Assembly: GCA_964384025.1 (NCBI GenBank) | Contig: CAYLJJ010000187.1 | Coordinates: forward strand, 1 to 6,165 | DNA: 6,165 nucleotides | Direction: 5' to 3' | Source: CAYLJJ01 sp964384025 | GTDB lineage: Bacteria > Myxococcota_A > Bradymonadia > UBA7976 > UBA1532 | In this document: positions 1 through 5,969 of the stretch, one piece after another | Layout of the letters: every line of letters begins with the position of its first letter | Position numbering within the stretch: position 1 is the stretch's first letter | Made by a program: the position numbers and the translations under genes | The notes under the pieces: model-generated | The model's input: only the letters and a program-made list of their open reading frames with translations | The model's database searches: none | Told to the model about the DNA's origin: nothing

Positions 1-311
1 CTCAAATTCTCATCTATCTCCCCGTTGCCATTGTCATCTTGACCGTTACAATCTTCAACAGGGGTCGCTACAGGAGGGATACAGGCACCCCAGGCACCAT
101 TGGTGCAGAGTTGCTGCCCAGCAAGACCGTCGATATTACAGACTCGAGGCTGTACATTATCAACAATTTCATCGCAGTCATCATCAAGGCCATTGCACTC
201 CTCTGAGCTGGGCACACAGCCCGCATCTGGGAGCATCGTGGGGGCGGAGTCATCGTCGTTGCAGGCGGCAAACATCAGTAGCAATGTGAGGCACAGCGTC
301 CAGAATCTCAT
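1..311 (-). CDS. MopE-like motif lipoprotein, 3' end cut by window edge
   Basis: Reading leftward from the ATG at 311-309 gives 103 open codons without a stop before the window ends, so this is the N-terminal part of a longer protein. A type II signal peptide is visible: Met-Arg, a hydrophobic stretch (residues 3-14) and a lipobox-like FAAC with the lipidated Cys at residue 17. An Asp-rich start of the mature chain follows. Residues 37-52 read EECNGLDDDCDEIVDN, and residues 86-102 carry a second copy, EDCNGQDDNGNGEIDEN. These match the E-x-CNGxDDDCDGxxDE putative metal-binding motif (Cu-binding MopE family) common in myxobacterial surface lipoproteins. Between them lies a Cys-bearing linker (LCTNGAWGAC, 69-77). 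The start is supported by GAGGAG at 324-319 with a 7-base spacer. An anchored outer-membrane or surface protein binding Ca or another metal is likely from the family; the ligand and role are not known. The gene is transcribed divergently from the 452 gene. Confidence 0.85.
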   Translation of the reverse strand, partial: MRFWTLCLTLLLMFAACNDDDSAPTMLPDAGCVPSSEECNGLDDDCDEIVDNVQPRVCNIDGLAGQQLCTNGAWGACIPPVATPVEDCNGQDDNGNGEIDENL

Positions 312-318
312 CTTTCAT

Positions 319-324
319 CTCCTC
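319..324 (-). promoter_or_regulatory. Ribosome binding site of the lipoprotein gene
   Basis: On the minus strand GAGGAG sits 7 bases before the ATG at 311-309. It decides the start: another ATG at 318-316 overlaps the spacer but opens a frame that stops after 22 codons and gives no signal peptide. Confidence 0.7.
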
Positions 325-440
325 AAAGAACCCTGAGAGGATAGCTCTGACTCATCTTTGGAGATAGAAAATTTGGACGAGGGCGGAGACATCGTAGCAT
401 CCCTTGGAACTCTCAGAGCCATATTGAAGGATCTGAGGAG

Positions 441-446
441 AAGGAG
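441..446 (+). promoter_or_regulatory. Ribosome binding site of the DUF2225 gene
   Basis: AAGGAG lies 5 bases before the ATG at 452, inside a purine-rich run (roughly 426-451) holding several overlapping Shine-Dalgarno-like cores. This suggests efficient initiation and fixes the start. Confidence 0.75.
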
Positions 447-451
447 AGGAG

Positions 452-1495
452 ATGAGCACTAGGAGCCCTTTTGTGGAGCGGAGCCTGAGCTGTCCAGCCT
501 GTCGAGTTGAAAGTCTACAGCGAGTACTCAAGAGCCAAGCTCACTACAGCTATAAGAAGGAGAGCGACGGTCATGTCTTAGAGTTCCATTGGCGCAAAGC
601 GGATATAGAGACGGTCCATCCCCCCCACTTTGTCCTCTTGAGCTGCCCTCTTTGTTACTACACAGATTTCAGCGCAAGCTATATCAAACCAGGGAGAAGC
701 AAAGGCGCTCGTCGGGGGCTTAAGCTTTTTCAGAACCAAAGTGAGCGAGGAGAGAAGATCTCTCTGTTTATGGCGCAGAGCATCAACTTTGAGAGGAGGA
801 ATCATGCCGATGCCCTCGTTCAGCACCTCCTGGCTCTTTATATTCAGGAGCAGGTCCCTGAGTCGGAGCAGGATCTGCGTAGGATGGGGCGCCTCTCTCT
901 GCGTATCGCCTGGATTTTCCGCGAGCGCCCCCAGTTGAGCACCTTGATGGCCACCTACTTAGGCAAGCTCAAGAGGCTCTGGGAGCAGCTGCCCCAAGAT
1001 GAGCAGGAGGCGATGGCGCTGAGCGTGCTTTTCTTTGAAGGGGCTATGGATCGAGATCACTATTACAGCGACAATCGCCGTTACCTTGATCTACTCAAGC
1101 TCTTGACAGATCTCAGGCTGCGCTGTGAGCGCCTAGATGAGGCTCTGGAGTTTCTGACTCAGATCTTCAAGCGAACTCAGGCAGAGCGCCGTAGATATGA
1201 GCTGATCTATCGGGACCCAAAGAGCTTGAATCCAGAGAAACGGCGGGCTCGCGTTGAGCTACGACGCCTGGATGGCTTTGCTGGAGAGTTAAAAGGGCTT
1301 CGGGTGGAGGTCTTGGAGCGCCTCCTCAACCGAGATGAGGCGCTGATTGAGGAGATTATCCAGAGCAGTTCCGATATAAAGGAGGCGCTGAATCTCCTCA
1401 GAGCGAAGGGGCTCTCCTCTGCACAGCTGAATCTGCTTAAGAAGCGTGGACGATTTCGGACCCTGGAGCGCAAGAAGCGCTTTGGAATTTTTTAG
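452..1495 (+). CDS. DUF2225 family protein with C-terminal helical extension
   Basis: The 347-residue soluble protein has no signal peptide or membrane helix. Two CxxC pairs, CPAC (14-17) and CPLC (65-68), could form one zinc site in the N-terminal part. A helical segment with LRIAWIFRE (150-158) follows. This order (CPxC, about 50 residues, CPxCxY, then a TPR-like helical part with LRLAWxYR) is that of DUF2225, a family of unknown function best known from Firmicutes at about 230 residues. The protein here is longer: residues from about 230 to 347 add a very basic, Arg/Lys/Leu-rich helical tail, including RRYELIYRDPKSLNPEKRRAR (248-268 region) and ending in KKRGRFRTLERKKRFGIF. The tail could bind nucleic acid or an acidic partner, but that is inference. 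It is the first gene of a probable three-gene plus-strand operon; the next gene begins 33 bp after its stop. I assign the family with fair confidence and no function. Confidence 0.8.
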   Translation: MSTRSPFVERSLSCPACRVESLQRVLKSQAHYSYKKESDGHVLEFHWRKADIETVHPPHFVLLSCPLCYYTDFSASYIKPGRSKGARRGLKLFQNQSERGEKISLFMAQSINFERRNHADALVQHLLALYIQEQVPESEQDLRRMGRLSLRIAWIFRERPQLSTLMATYLGKLKRLWEQLPQDEQEAMALSVLFFEGAMDRDHYYSDNRRYLDLLKLLTDLRLRCERLDEALEFLTQIFKRTQAERRRYELIYRDPKSLNPEKRRARVELRRLDGFAGELKGLRVEVLERLLNRDEALIEEIIQSSSDIKEALNLLRAKGLSSAQLNLLKKRGRFRTLERKKRFGIF

Positions 1496-1520
1496 GCTCC
1501 CTGCCTCTGAACTCTGCTAT

Positions 1521-1524
1521 GGAG
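1521..1524 (+). promoter_or_regulatory. Ribosome binding site of the glycosyltransferase gene
   Basis: GGAG stands 4 bases before the ATG at 1529, slightly close but the only Shine-Dalgarno core in the 33-bp gap after the upstream stop. It supports this ATG as the start; the chain then begins MRVVHIYNW, a normal first beta strand for a GT-B enzyme. Confidence 0.55.
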
Positions 1525-1528
1525 CTTT

Positions 1529-2677
1529 ATGCGTGTTGTTCACATCTATAACTGGCTGGATCCTCAAGTTGGGGGGCCGCCCAGGGTTATCGCAGCCCTC
1601 GCCGCCGCGCAGCGAGATTTGGGCTGTGAGATTCAACTGATCTCCTCCGACAAACCTCAGGCCGAGGCGGTAGATGCTTTCCTGGCTCAATATCTCAGCC
1701 CTCTTCCTCCCCGCTTGTGTGTGCGCCCCAAGTTCTTTAAGCCGATCCTCAATCGGAGGAAGCTACGGCGTGGTTTGGCGGGCGCTGATCTGGTCCATCT
1801 GCATGGGATCTGGCCTCCGGTCTGTCTCCTAGCCAGCCAGATCTGTCGCCAGCTGAGGATCCCCTATCTCCTTGCTCCTCATGGAAGCTTACACCACGGC
1901 GCGATGCGCGAACGCCCCCTGCGCAAGCTGACCGGCCTCTTTCTCCTGGGCTATCGAGAGATGATCCAGGGCGCCGCCGCCATCCATGCCCTCAACCCTG
2001 AGGAGCAAGATCGGGTGGCTTGGGTGCGGCTCCCTGAGCGAGTTGAGGTGATCCCCAACGGGATTTTCCCTGATGCTTTTGAGCGCCGACCCGCGCCAAA
2101 CACTTTCCGTCGCAGCTTGCCTAAGTTGGGCGAGGCCCCCTATCTTCTCTTCCTCTCCCGTCTTCACCCTGGTAAGGGCCTAGAGCTTCTGGGGGGAGCC
2201 TTCTCAAGCCTCGCAGCGGAGTTCTCGAAGCTGCATCTGGTCATCGCGGGACCTGATCAGGGAGGGCGTCGCCTCTTAGAAGCGGAGCTAAGCCGGGGTT
2301 TAGAGCAGCGCGTCCACTTCACTGGTAACCTCGAAGGCGCTCGCAAGGACGCTGCTTTCTGTGAAGCGCGCGGCTTCTGCCTCCCCAGCCACCATGAGGG
2401 CTTCAGCGTGGCGATCAGCGAGGCTCTGGCTTGGGGCTGTCCGGTGGTGATCAGCGAAGGCTGCCATTTTCCCAGAGTGGGCACAGCGAGAGCAGGGCTC
2501 ATCTGCGCAGGGGACACCAAGGCGCTCACTCAAAGTTTGCGTCAGCTCCTCTCCGATCCTGAGGAGGCGGCAGCGATGGGCCGTCGAGGCCAAGCGCTTA
2601 TCCGCGAAAACTACACTTGGCCTGCCATCGCGGCGCAGAGCCTTAAGCTCTACGAGGAGATCATTCAAAATCTATGA
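1529..2677 (+). CDS. Glycosyltransferase family 4 (GT-B fold)
   Basis: A 382-residue retaining glycosyltransferase of the usual GT4 length, cytoplasmic or membrane-peripheral, expected to move a sugar from a nucleotide-sugar donor to a glycan or lipid-linked acceptor. The N-terminal Rossmann domain (about 1-180) begins with MRVVHIYNW and the acceptor-side glycine loop VGGPPRVIAAL (14-24), then LVHLHGIWPP (88-97), APHGSLHHGAM (116-126) and VIPNGIF (174-180). The C-terminal donor-binding domain has LFLSRLHPGKGLELL (207-221), where Arg211 and Lys216 are the conserved basic pair that contacts the donor phosphates, HFTGNL (263-268), and the EX7E motif with Glu290 and Glu298 in EGFSVAISEALA. All key residues are present, so the enzyme looks active. 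Donor and acceptor cannot be read from the sequence. Its stop overlaps the start of the next gene (ATGA at 2674-2677), so the two are translationally coupled. Confidence 0.92.
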   Translation: MRVVHIYNWLDPQVGGPPRVIAALAAAQRDLGCEIQLISSDKPQAEAVDAFLAQYLSPLPPRLCVRPKFFKPILNRRKLRRGLAGADLVHLHGIWPPVCLLASQICRQLRIPYLLAPHGSLHHGAMRERPLRKLTGLFLLGYREMIQGAAAIHALNPEEQDRVAWVRLPERVEVIPNGIFPDAFERRPAPNTFRRSLPKLGEAPYLLFLSRLHPGKGLELLGGAFSSLAAEFSKLHLVIAGPDQGGRRLLEAELSRGLEQRVHFTGNLEGARKDAAFCEARGFCLPSHHEGFSVAISEALAWGCPVVISEGCHFPRVGTARAGLICAGDTKALTQSLRQLLSDPEEAAAMGRRGQALIRENYTWPAIAAQSLKLYEEIIQNL

Positions 2678-3528
2678 GCAGGATCCTCTACCTGGGTGAT
2701 CCAGAGGGGGCCCTTGCCCTCCTGGATCGTGGCTTGACACTCTGTGGTTTGGTGCATGGCCGTCCGGGAGGACGAGGCCGTCGTCGCCTGCTCTCTCGGC
2801 TGGGTGATCTACCTCGCTGGCAGCGACTCCCTGATGATCTCAGCCCTCTCCTAAGCCTTAAGCCCGATCTTATCCTCAGCGGCTTCTTTCCCAAGCTGAT
2901 CCCCCCTGAGCTTTTGGCGCTCTGTCCAGGGCTTAATGTTCACCCCAGCGATCTACCGCGCTGGCGAGGCCCCGATCCCTGCGCCTGGGCGATCCGCGCT
3001 GGGGATAGAGAGAGCGCTCTTTGTGTTCATCAGCTCACCGAAGCTCTAGACGAGGGCGATATTCTCTGGCGTGAGCCCTTCCCGATTCGCCCCAGAGAGA
3101 GCGCAGGAAGCTTGGCGGAGCGGATGGAGCGTCGCGGCGCTGAGCTGTTGGCGGAGGTGGCTGAGCGCCTCCTGAGGGGAGAGGAGTTGGAGCCACAGCC
3201 TCAGGAGGGCGAGCCTCTTTGGGCTCCCATCTTGGCCCCTGAAAAACTGGAGATCGATTGGGAGCGCTCAGCTGAAGAGTTAGAAGCTTGGGTACGCGCT
3301 GCAGCTCCCCACCCTGGAGCTTTTACGGGCATCGGTGAAGAGTTGTTGATCATCTTCTCAGCGCGGGCGGTTGAGCCTGAACAGTTTCAAGCGCTCCCGC
3401 CAGGGACCCTGTTTATCCACGAGGAGCAGAGCCATATTCGTTGCGCTGAGGGGGCTCTACGCCTGGGGCGCCTTCAGCTGGGCCGTAAGCACATCACAGG
3501 GCGGATCTTAGCCGAGCTGCTGCTTTAA
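2674..3528 (+). CDS. Formyltransferase, methionyl-tRNA formyltransferase-like
   Basis: A 284-residue cytoplasmic enzyme using 10-formyltetrahydrofolate to formylate an amino group. The N-terminal formyltransferase domain contains GLNVHPSDLPRWRGPDPCAWAI (87-107), and the catalytic triad is intact by alignment with E. coli Fmt: Asn88, His90 and Asp126 (His to Asp spacing of 36, as in Fmt), within ALDEGDILW. The C-terminal domain (about 187-284) has the Fmt C-domain pattern IDWERSAEEL, VRAAAPHPGAF, PGTLF and LQLGRKHITG. It is about 30 residues shorter than E. coli Fmt (315), and the N-terminal strand region is abbreviated, with a Gly/Arg-rich segment GRPGGRGRRR (29-38). The C-domain favours tRNA formylation, while the coupled glycosyltransferase favours an amino-sugar substrate such as those of ArnA-type formyltransferases. 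I leave the symbol blank because the substrate is undecided. The only GAGGAG upstream is 14 bases away (2654-2659), so initiation probably depends on termination of the preceding gene. Confidence 0.85.
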   Translation: MSRILYLGDPEGALALLDRGLTLCGLVHGRPGGRGRRRLLSRLGDLPRWQRLPDDLSPLLSLKPDLILSGFFPKLIPPELLALCPGLNVHPSDLPRWRGPDPCAWAIRAGDRESALCVHQLTEALDEGDILWREPFPIRPRESAGSLAERMERRGAELLAEVAERLLRGEELEPQPQEGEPLWAPILAPEKLEIDWERSAEELEAWVRAAAPHPGAFTGIGEELLIIFSARAVEPEQFQALPPGTLFIHEEQSHIRCAEGALRLGRLQLGRKHITGRILAELLL

Positions 3529-3534
3529 GAGGAC

Positions 3535-5745
3535 CTATAGCGACTCATATACTTGGCCACAGGAGGGGCAATGGAGGGGCTCGGCAGGAGGCCAAAGGGG
3601 GATCAGATAGAGGGGCAGGCGATAGTGGCCTTGGCAGTGGTTACAGTGCAGGACCTTCGCCTGCTGCGCGCCGCAGTGGGAGCAGAACTCCCCATCGAAG
3701 ACCCTTTTGCCGCAGGAGAGGCAGCAACGCTGCTCCTCTTGGACGCTGATCTTTTGGTATTCAAGCCGCTTATGTTGCTCTTGCAGAATCTTCAAAGTCC
3801 CCTGAAGACTCTCTTGGCTTAAGCTCAGGCGCTTACTGAGCCCCTTGAGTTGACGCAGAAGCCTCCGGCTGGACTCCTCGATATTGCTCCCAGGAGCCTC
3901 GCTCTCTAGAGTGTTAAGCTGTGCGGGGATCTTCTCCATCTCCAGCAGCCAGCGCTGTAGCTCAGCCCGATGCTGTTGGAGTGCATCAAGGTTGCCCCCA
4001 GACAGCTCAGGATCTGCGCCCAGGCTGGCTGCTTCAGCCTCCATCTCCAACAACTCCACTTCTCCCGAGAGGCTCTGTAGTGCTGTCCAAGCCGCCCGTA
4101 GGTGTTCAAGCCACTCTGCTCGGGAGGCGCGCTGCTGCTCTTGAAGTTTGGCAGCCACGGACTCGAGCTGCGCAACGCGCTTATAAGCCTGAGCGCTCAG
4201 GCGCTTGAGCTCCTCCTGAGGCGCCTGGAGCTTAGAAAGGAGCTGCCGAATCTGCTGCTCATACTCCTCCGAGTCAGGCTCTTCTAGGAGACTGAGGCTC
4301 TCCAAGCTCCTCTCCAAAGCAGGCAGCGTGCTCTGTTCCAATAGAAGCTTCAAAGCTTCAGTCTCTCCCCAGGCGTTTAAGCCTCTGGGGCCACGCTCCA
4401 GCTCTCGAAGAGCTTGTTCAGCCTTGAGTCGAAGCTGTCTAAGTTCCTCCAGGCTCCTCTGAGCCTGCTGCTGTTTGACATCTTGCAACCAACGCCACTC
4501 CCGTTGAGCGCGGCGACGCTGTCGCCCTGTAGCCCAGCCCCGATAGCTCAGGGTGAAGTAGGCCATAGCGATCACCGCAGCGCCCAGGTAGAGATATTCG
4601 CGGAGCTGCGCCCCATAGACCCCATTGACCACCAGAGCCAGAGTGAAGAGGGCCAGGGGCAGCACCTGCATCAGGGCAAAACGAGGCCCCAAGTGCTCTT
4701 TCAGGTTGACGCTGACATGCAGCAGGAGCAGCGGGATTGAGAGCAGGGCTGCGGCCCCCAGACCCAGCGGGGCAGAGAGCTGATAACGGAACATCAGCAC
4801 CGCGAAGAGGATAAAAAAGAGGAAGTAGCTGAGGGAGAGCAGCAGGAAATCTCCCCAACGGAAGCTGTCCAAGCAGCCTGGTTTCCAAGCCTCGCTCATA
4901 TACCAAAAGCCGATCCCAAAGAGCAGGACCCCCAGACTGGCCAGCTTAGCCAGGAGGATCACCCGGCCAATGGGGCTTAGGACCGCTGGCAGCTCGACAA
5001 GGATCTCTCGGTTCTGAGTCACCAAGTTTTCAAAATGCCAGCGCAGATGCCCTGGCTCCTGAAGCTGAGGTTGAAGGGTGGTCCCTGGGATGTGAGGCGT
5101 TACCCCTTCGATGTTCAATTCCAGATCAAGAGACGCGGTTCGCCCCTCTCCTGGGAGTTGAAAGAGGAAGCGATCATAACCCTCAGCTCGGTAGCTGACC
5201 TGGGCCTGAAGAGAGCGCTCAGGGGGCAGCATTCCGCTCCAATAGATACCGCGTAGGTCGTAGATCACCCCCTTGGGCTCCTCAAACCCTCCCTCCAGGC
5301 TGAGCAGCTCCAGAGAGACATCCTGGGCACCAACAGAGCCGGCAGGGAAGGGAAACTCCAGCTTGATGAGCCCCTCTTCGGGGACACGAAACTCAAAGAT
5401 CCCCTCAAAGCTGGCCTCATACCAAGTGTGGACCTGTAAGCCATCTAGGCGATGACCTGCCTGAAGATCTATCTTAGCTTTGAGCGCCCTGAGTTGAGGG
5501 GAATGGCCCGGCAGCTTGATACTGGATTGCGGTTCATACGCTGAATGAGAGGCCTCTTCCTTCTCCTGTTTAAAGCTGGCCTGCTCCGCCTCGGTAGCCA
5601 ACTCTGACTCCTTAGAGAGTTGCTGAGCCAGCATCGGGATCACGAGCGCGGAGAGGATCCCAAGGATGACCACCACGATCATCAGTTCGATGAGGGTAAA
5701 AGCGCGAGATATCATCGACTGCTCATCGCATCTGCTGCTCATCAT
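3535..5745 (-). CDS. Prepilin-signal membrane protein with coiled coil and two C-terminal zinc ribbons
   Basis: The 736-residue protein begins with a leader MMSSRCDEQSMISRA and the class III signal FTLIELMIVVVILGI; the prepilin peptidase should cut between Ala15 and Phe16, leaving Phe1 and Glu5 (Glu20) of the mature chain. The hydrophobic helix spans about 16-39. A charged linker (40-82) leads to a beta-rich domain (about 83-258), followed by five membrane helices at roughly 261-283, 299-319, 326-346, 356-379 and 384-401. After basic RQRRRAQREWRW (409-420) comes a Leu/Gln/Glu-rich coiled coil to about 670. The end carries two zinc ribbons: C675/C678 with C688/C691, and C701/C704 with C726/C729. 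With the prepilin helix placing the beta domain outside, the five helices put the coil and ribbons in the cytoplasm, agreeing with the basic patch. One helix, an ectodomain and then five helices recalls CreD; the similarity is weak and I would not call it CreD. The reading frame is unbroken, so the fusion is not an apparent frameshift. No clear Shine-Dalgarno precedes the ATG at 5745. Met11 (5715) is an alternative start that would give a short leader, MISRA, more typical of pilins. It converges on the formyltransferase gene with a 6-bp gap. Function unknown; a pilus/type II secretion-linked membrane sensor or assembly factor is speculation. Confidence 0.85.
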   Translation of the reverse strand: MMSSRCDEQSMISRAFTLIELMIVVVILGILSALVIPMLAQQLSKESELATEAEQASFKQEKEEASHSAYEPQSSIKLPGHSPQLRALKAKIDLQAGHRLDGLQVHTWYEASFEGIFEFRVPEEGLIKLEFPFPAGSVGAQDVSLELLSLEGGFEEPKGVIYDLRGIYWSGMLPPERSLQAQVSYRAEGYDRFLFQLPGEGRTASLDLELNIEGVTPHIPGTTLQPQLQEPGHLRWHFENLVTQNREILVELPAVLSPIGRVILLAKLASLGVLLFGIGFWYMSEAWKPGCLDSFRWGDFLLLSLSYFLFFILFAVLMFRYQLSAPLGLGAAALLSIPLLLLHVSVNLKEHLGPRFALMQVLPLALFTLALVVNGVYGAQLREYLYLGAAVIAMAYFTLSYRGWATGRQRRRAQREWRWLQDVKQQQAQRSLEELRQLRLKAEQALRELERGPRGLNAWGETEALKLLLEQSTLPALERSLESLSLLEEPDSEEYEQQIRQLLSKLQAPQEELKRLSAQAYKRVAQLESVAAKLQEQQRASRAEWLEHLRAAWTALQSLSGEVELLEMEAEAASLGADPELSGGNLDALQQHRAELQRWLLEMEKIPAQLNTLESEAPGSNIEESSRRLLRQLKGLSKRLSLSQESLQGTLKILQEQHKRLEYQKISVQEEQRCCLSCGKRVFDGEFCSHCGAQQAKVLHCNHCQGHYRLPLYLIPLWPPAEPLHCPSCGQVYESL

Positions 5746-5969
5746 ATCTGCTCTGAGCCAAAGGCCAGCTCATAGCCTATGAATGATGAATATAGGACCT
5801 CTTTCTCTGAGAACAACGCTCTGGAAGGGATGCGTAGAATCTCAGAGAAAATCTCAAAGGCGGTAGAGACAGGCTTGCGCTGAGCCCAGGCGGTGCTGAG
5901 CAGCAGATGGGGGAAAAAACTCTTCATTTTCTTTTCACTTCTCTGGCTCATAGAGCATTTGTTGAGCAT
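5742..5969 (-). CDS. Doubtful small ORF upstream of the prepilin-signal gene
   Basis: A 75-residue reading frame from ATG 5969 whose TGA overlaps the ATG of the downstream large gene (ATGA). An internal start at 5927 would give 61 residues beginning MKSFFPHLLLSTAWAQRKPV, which looks faintly like a secretion signal with AWA before Gln. I recognise no family. Upstream of both starts there is no good Shine-Dalgarno, only A-rich sequence. The overlap and the lack of a Shine-Dalgarno before the large gene would fit a leader ORF whose translation feeds into it, but nothing in its composition proves that it is translated. The 11-bp inverted repeat at 5802-5850 lies inside it. Confidence 0.25.
   Translation of the reverse strand: MLNKCSMSQRSEKKMKSFFPHLLLSTAWAQRKPVSTAFEIFSEILRIPSRALFSEKEVLYSSFIGYELAFGSEQI

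Larger units (their letters stand above)
312..451. promoter_or_regulatory. Divergent intergenic region with presumed promoters for both sides
   Basis: This 140-bp gap separates the leftward lipoprotein gene from the rightward DUF2225 gene, so it should hold at least one promoter in each direction. The best plus-strand candidate I can see is TTGGAC (373-378), a 16-base spacer and TAGCAT (395-400), which is only a moderate match to a sigma-70 promoter. No convincing leftward promoter stands out. A 7-bp inverted pair, CTGAGAG at 333-339 and CTCTCAG at 410-416, flanks the candidate promoter but is short enough to be chance. Confidence 0.35.

Noticed and set aside
68..271. Met/Pro-rich 67-residue frame on the minus strand
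   Set aside because: It lies in a different frame from the lipoprotein gene, has no ribosome site, and its composition is a frame-shadow of the Asp/Cys-rich real frame.
100..336. Ser-rich 78-residue frame on the plus strand
   Set aside because: Antisense to the lipoprotein gene, without a Shine-Dalgarno or family resemblance.
2300..2668. 122-residue open frame antisense to the glycosyltransferase
   Set aside because: The plus strand here encodes the EX7E domain of a GT4 enzyme with all motifs; the antisense frame has no recognisable feature.
4414..4740. 108-residue plus-strand frame opposite the prepilin-signal gene
   Set aside because: Antisense shadow of the coiled coil and helix region with no family resemblance.
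4439..4906. 155-residue minus-strand frame inside the prepilin-signal gene
   Set aside because: Same strand but different frame; Pro/Ala/Gly/Arg-rich shadow of the membrane helices, with no ribosome site.
3535..5745. Possibility that the prepilin start is a separate pilin gene joined by a frameshift or assembly error
   Set aside because: The frame is continuous, composition is uniform, and the predicted topology needs the first helix to place the ectodomain outside; left as an open check rather than accepted.
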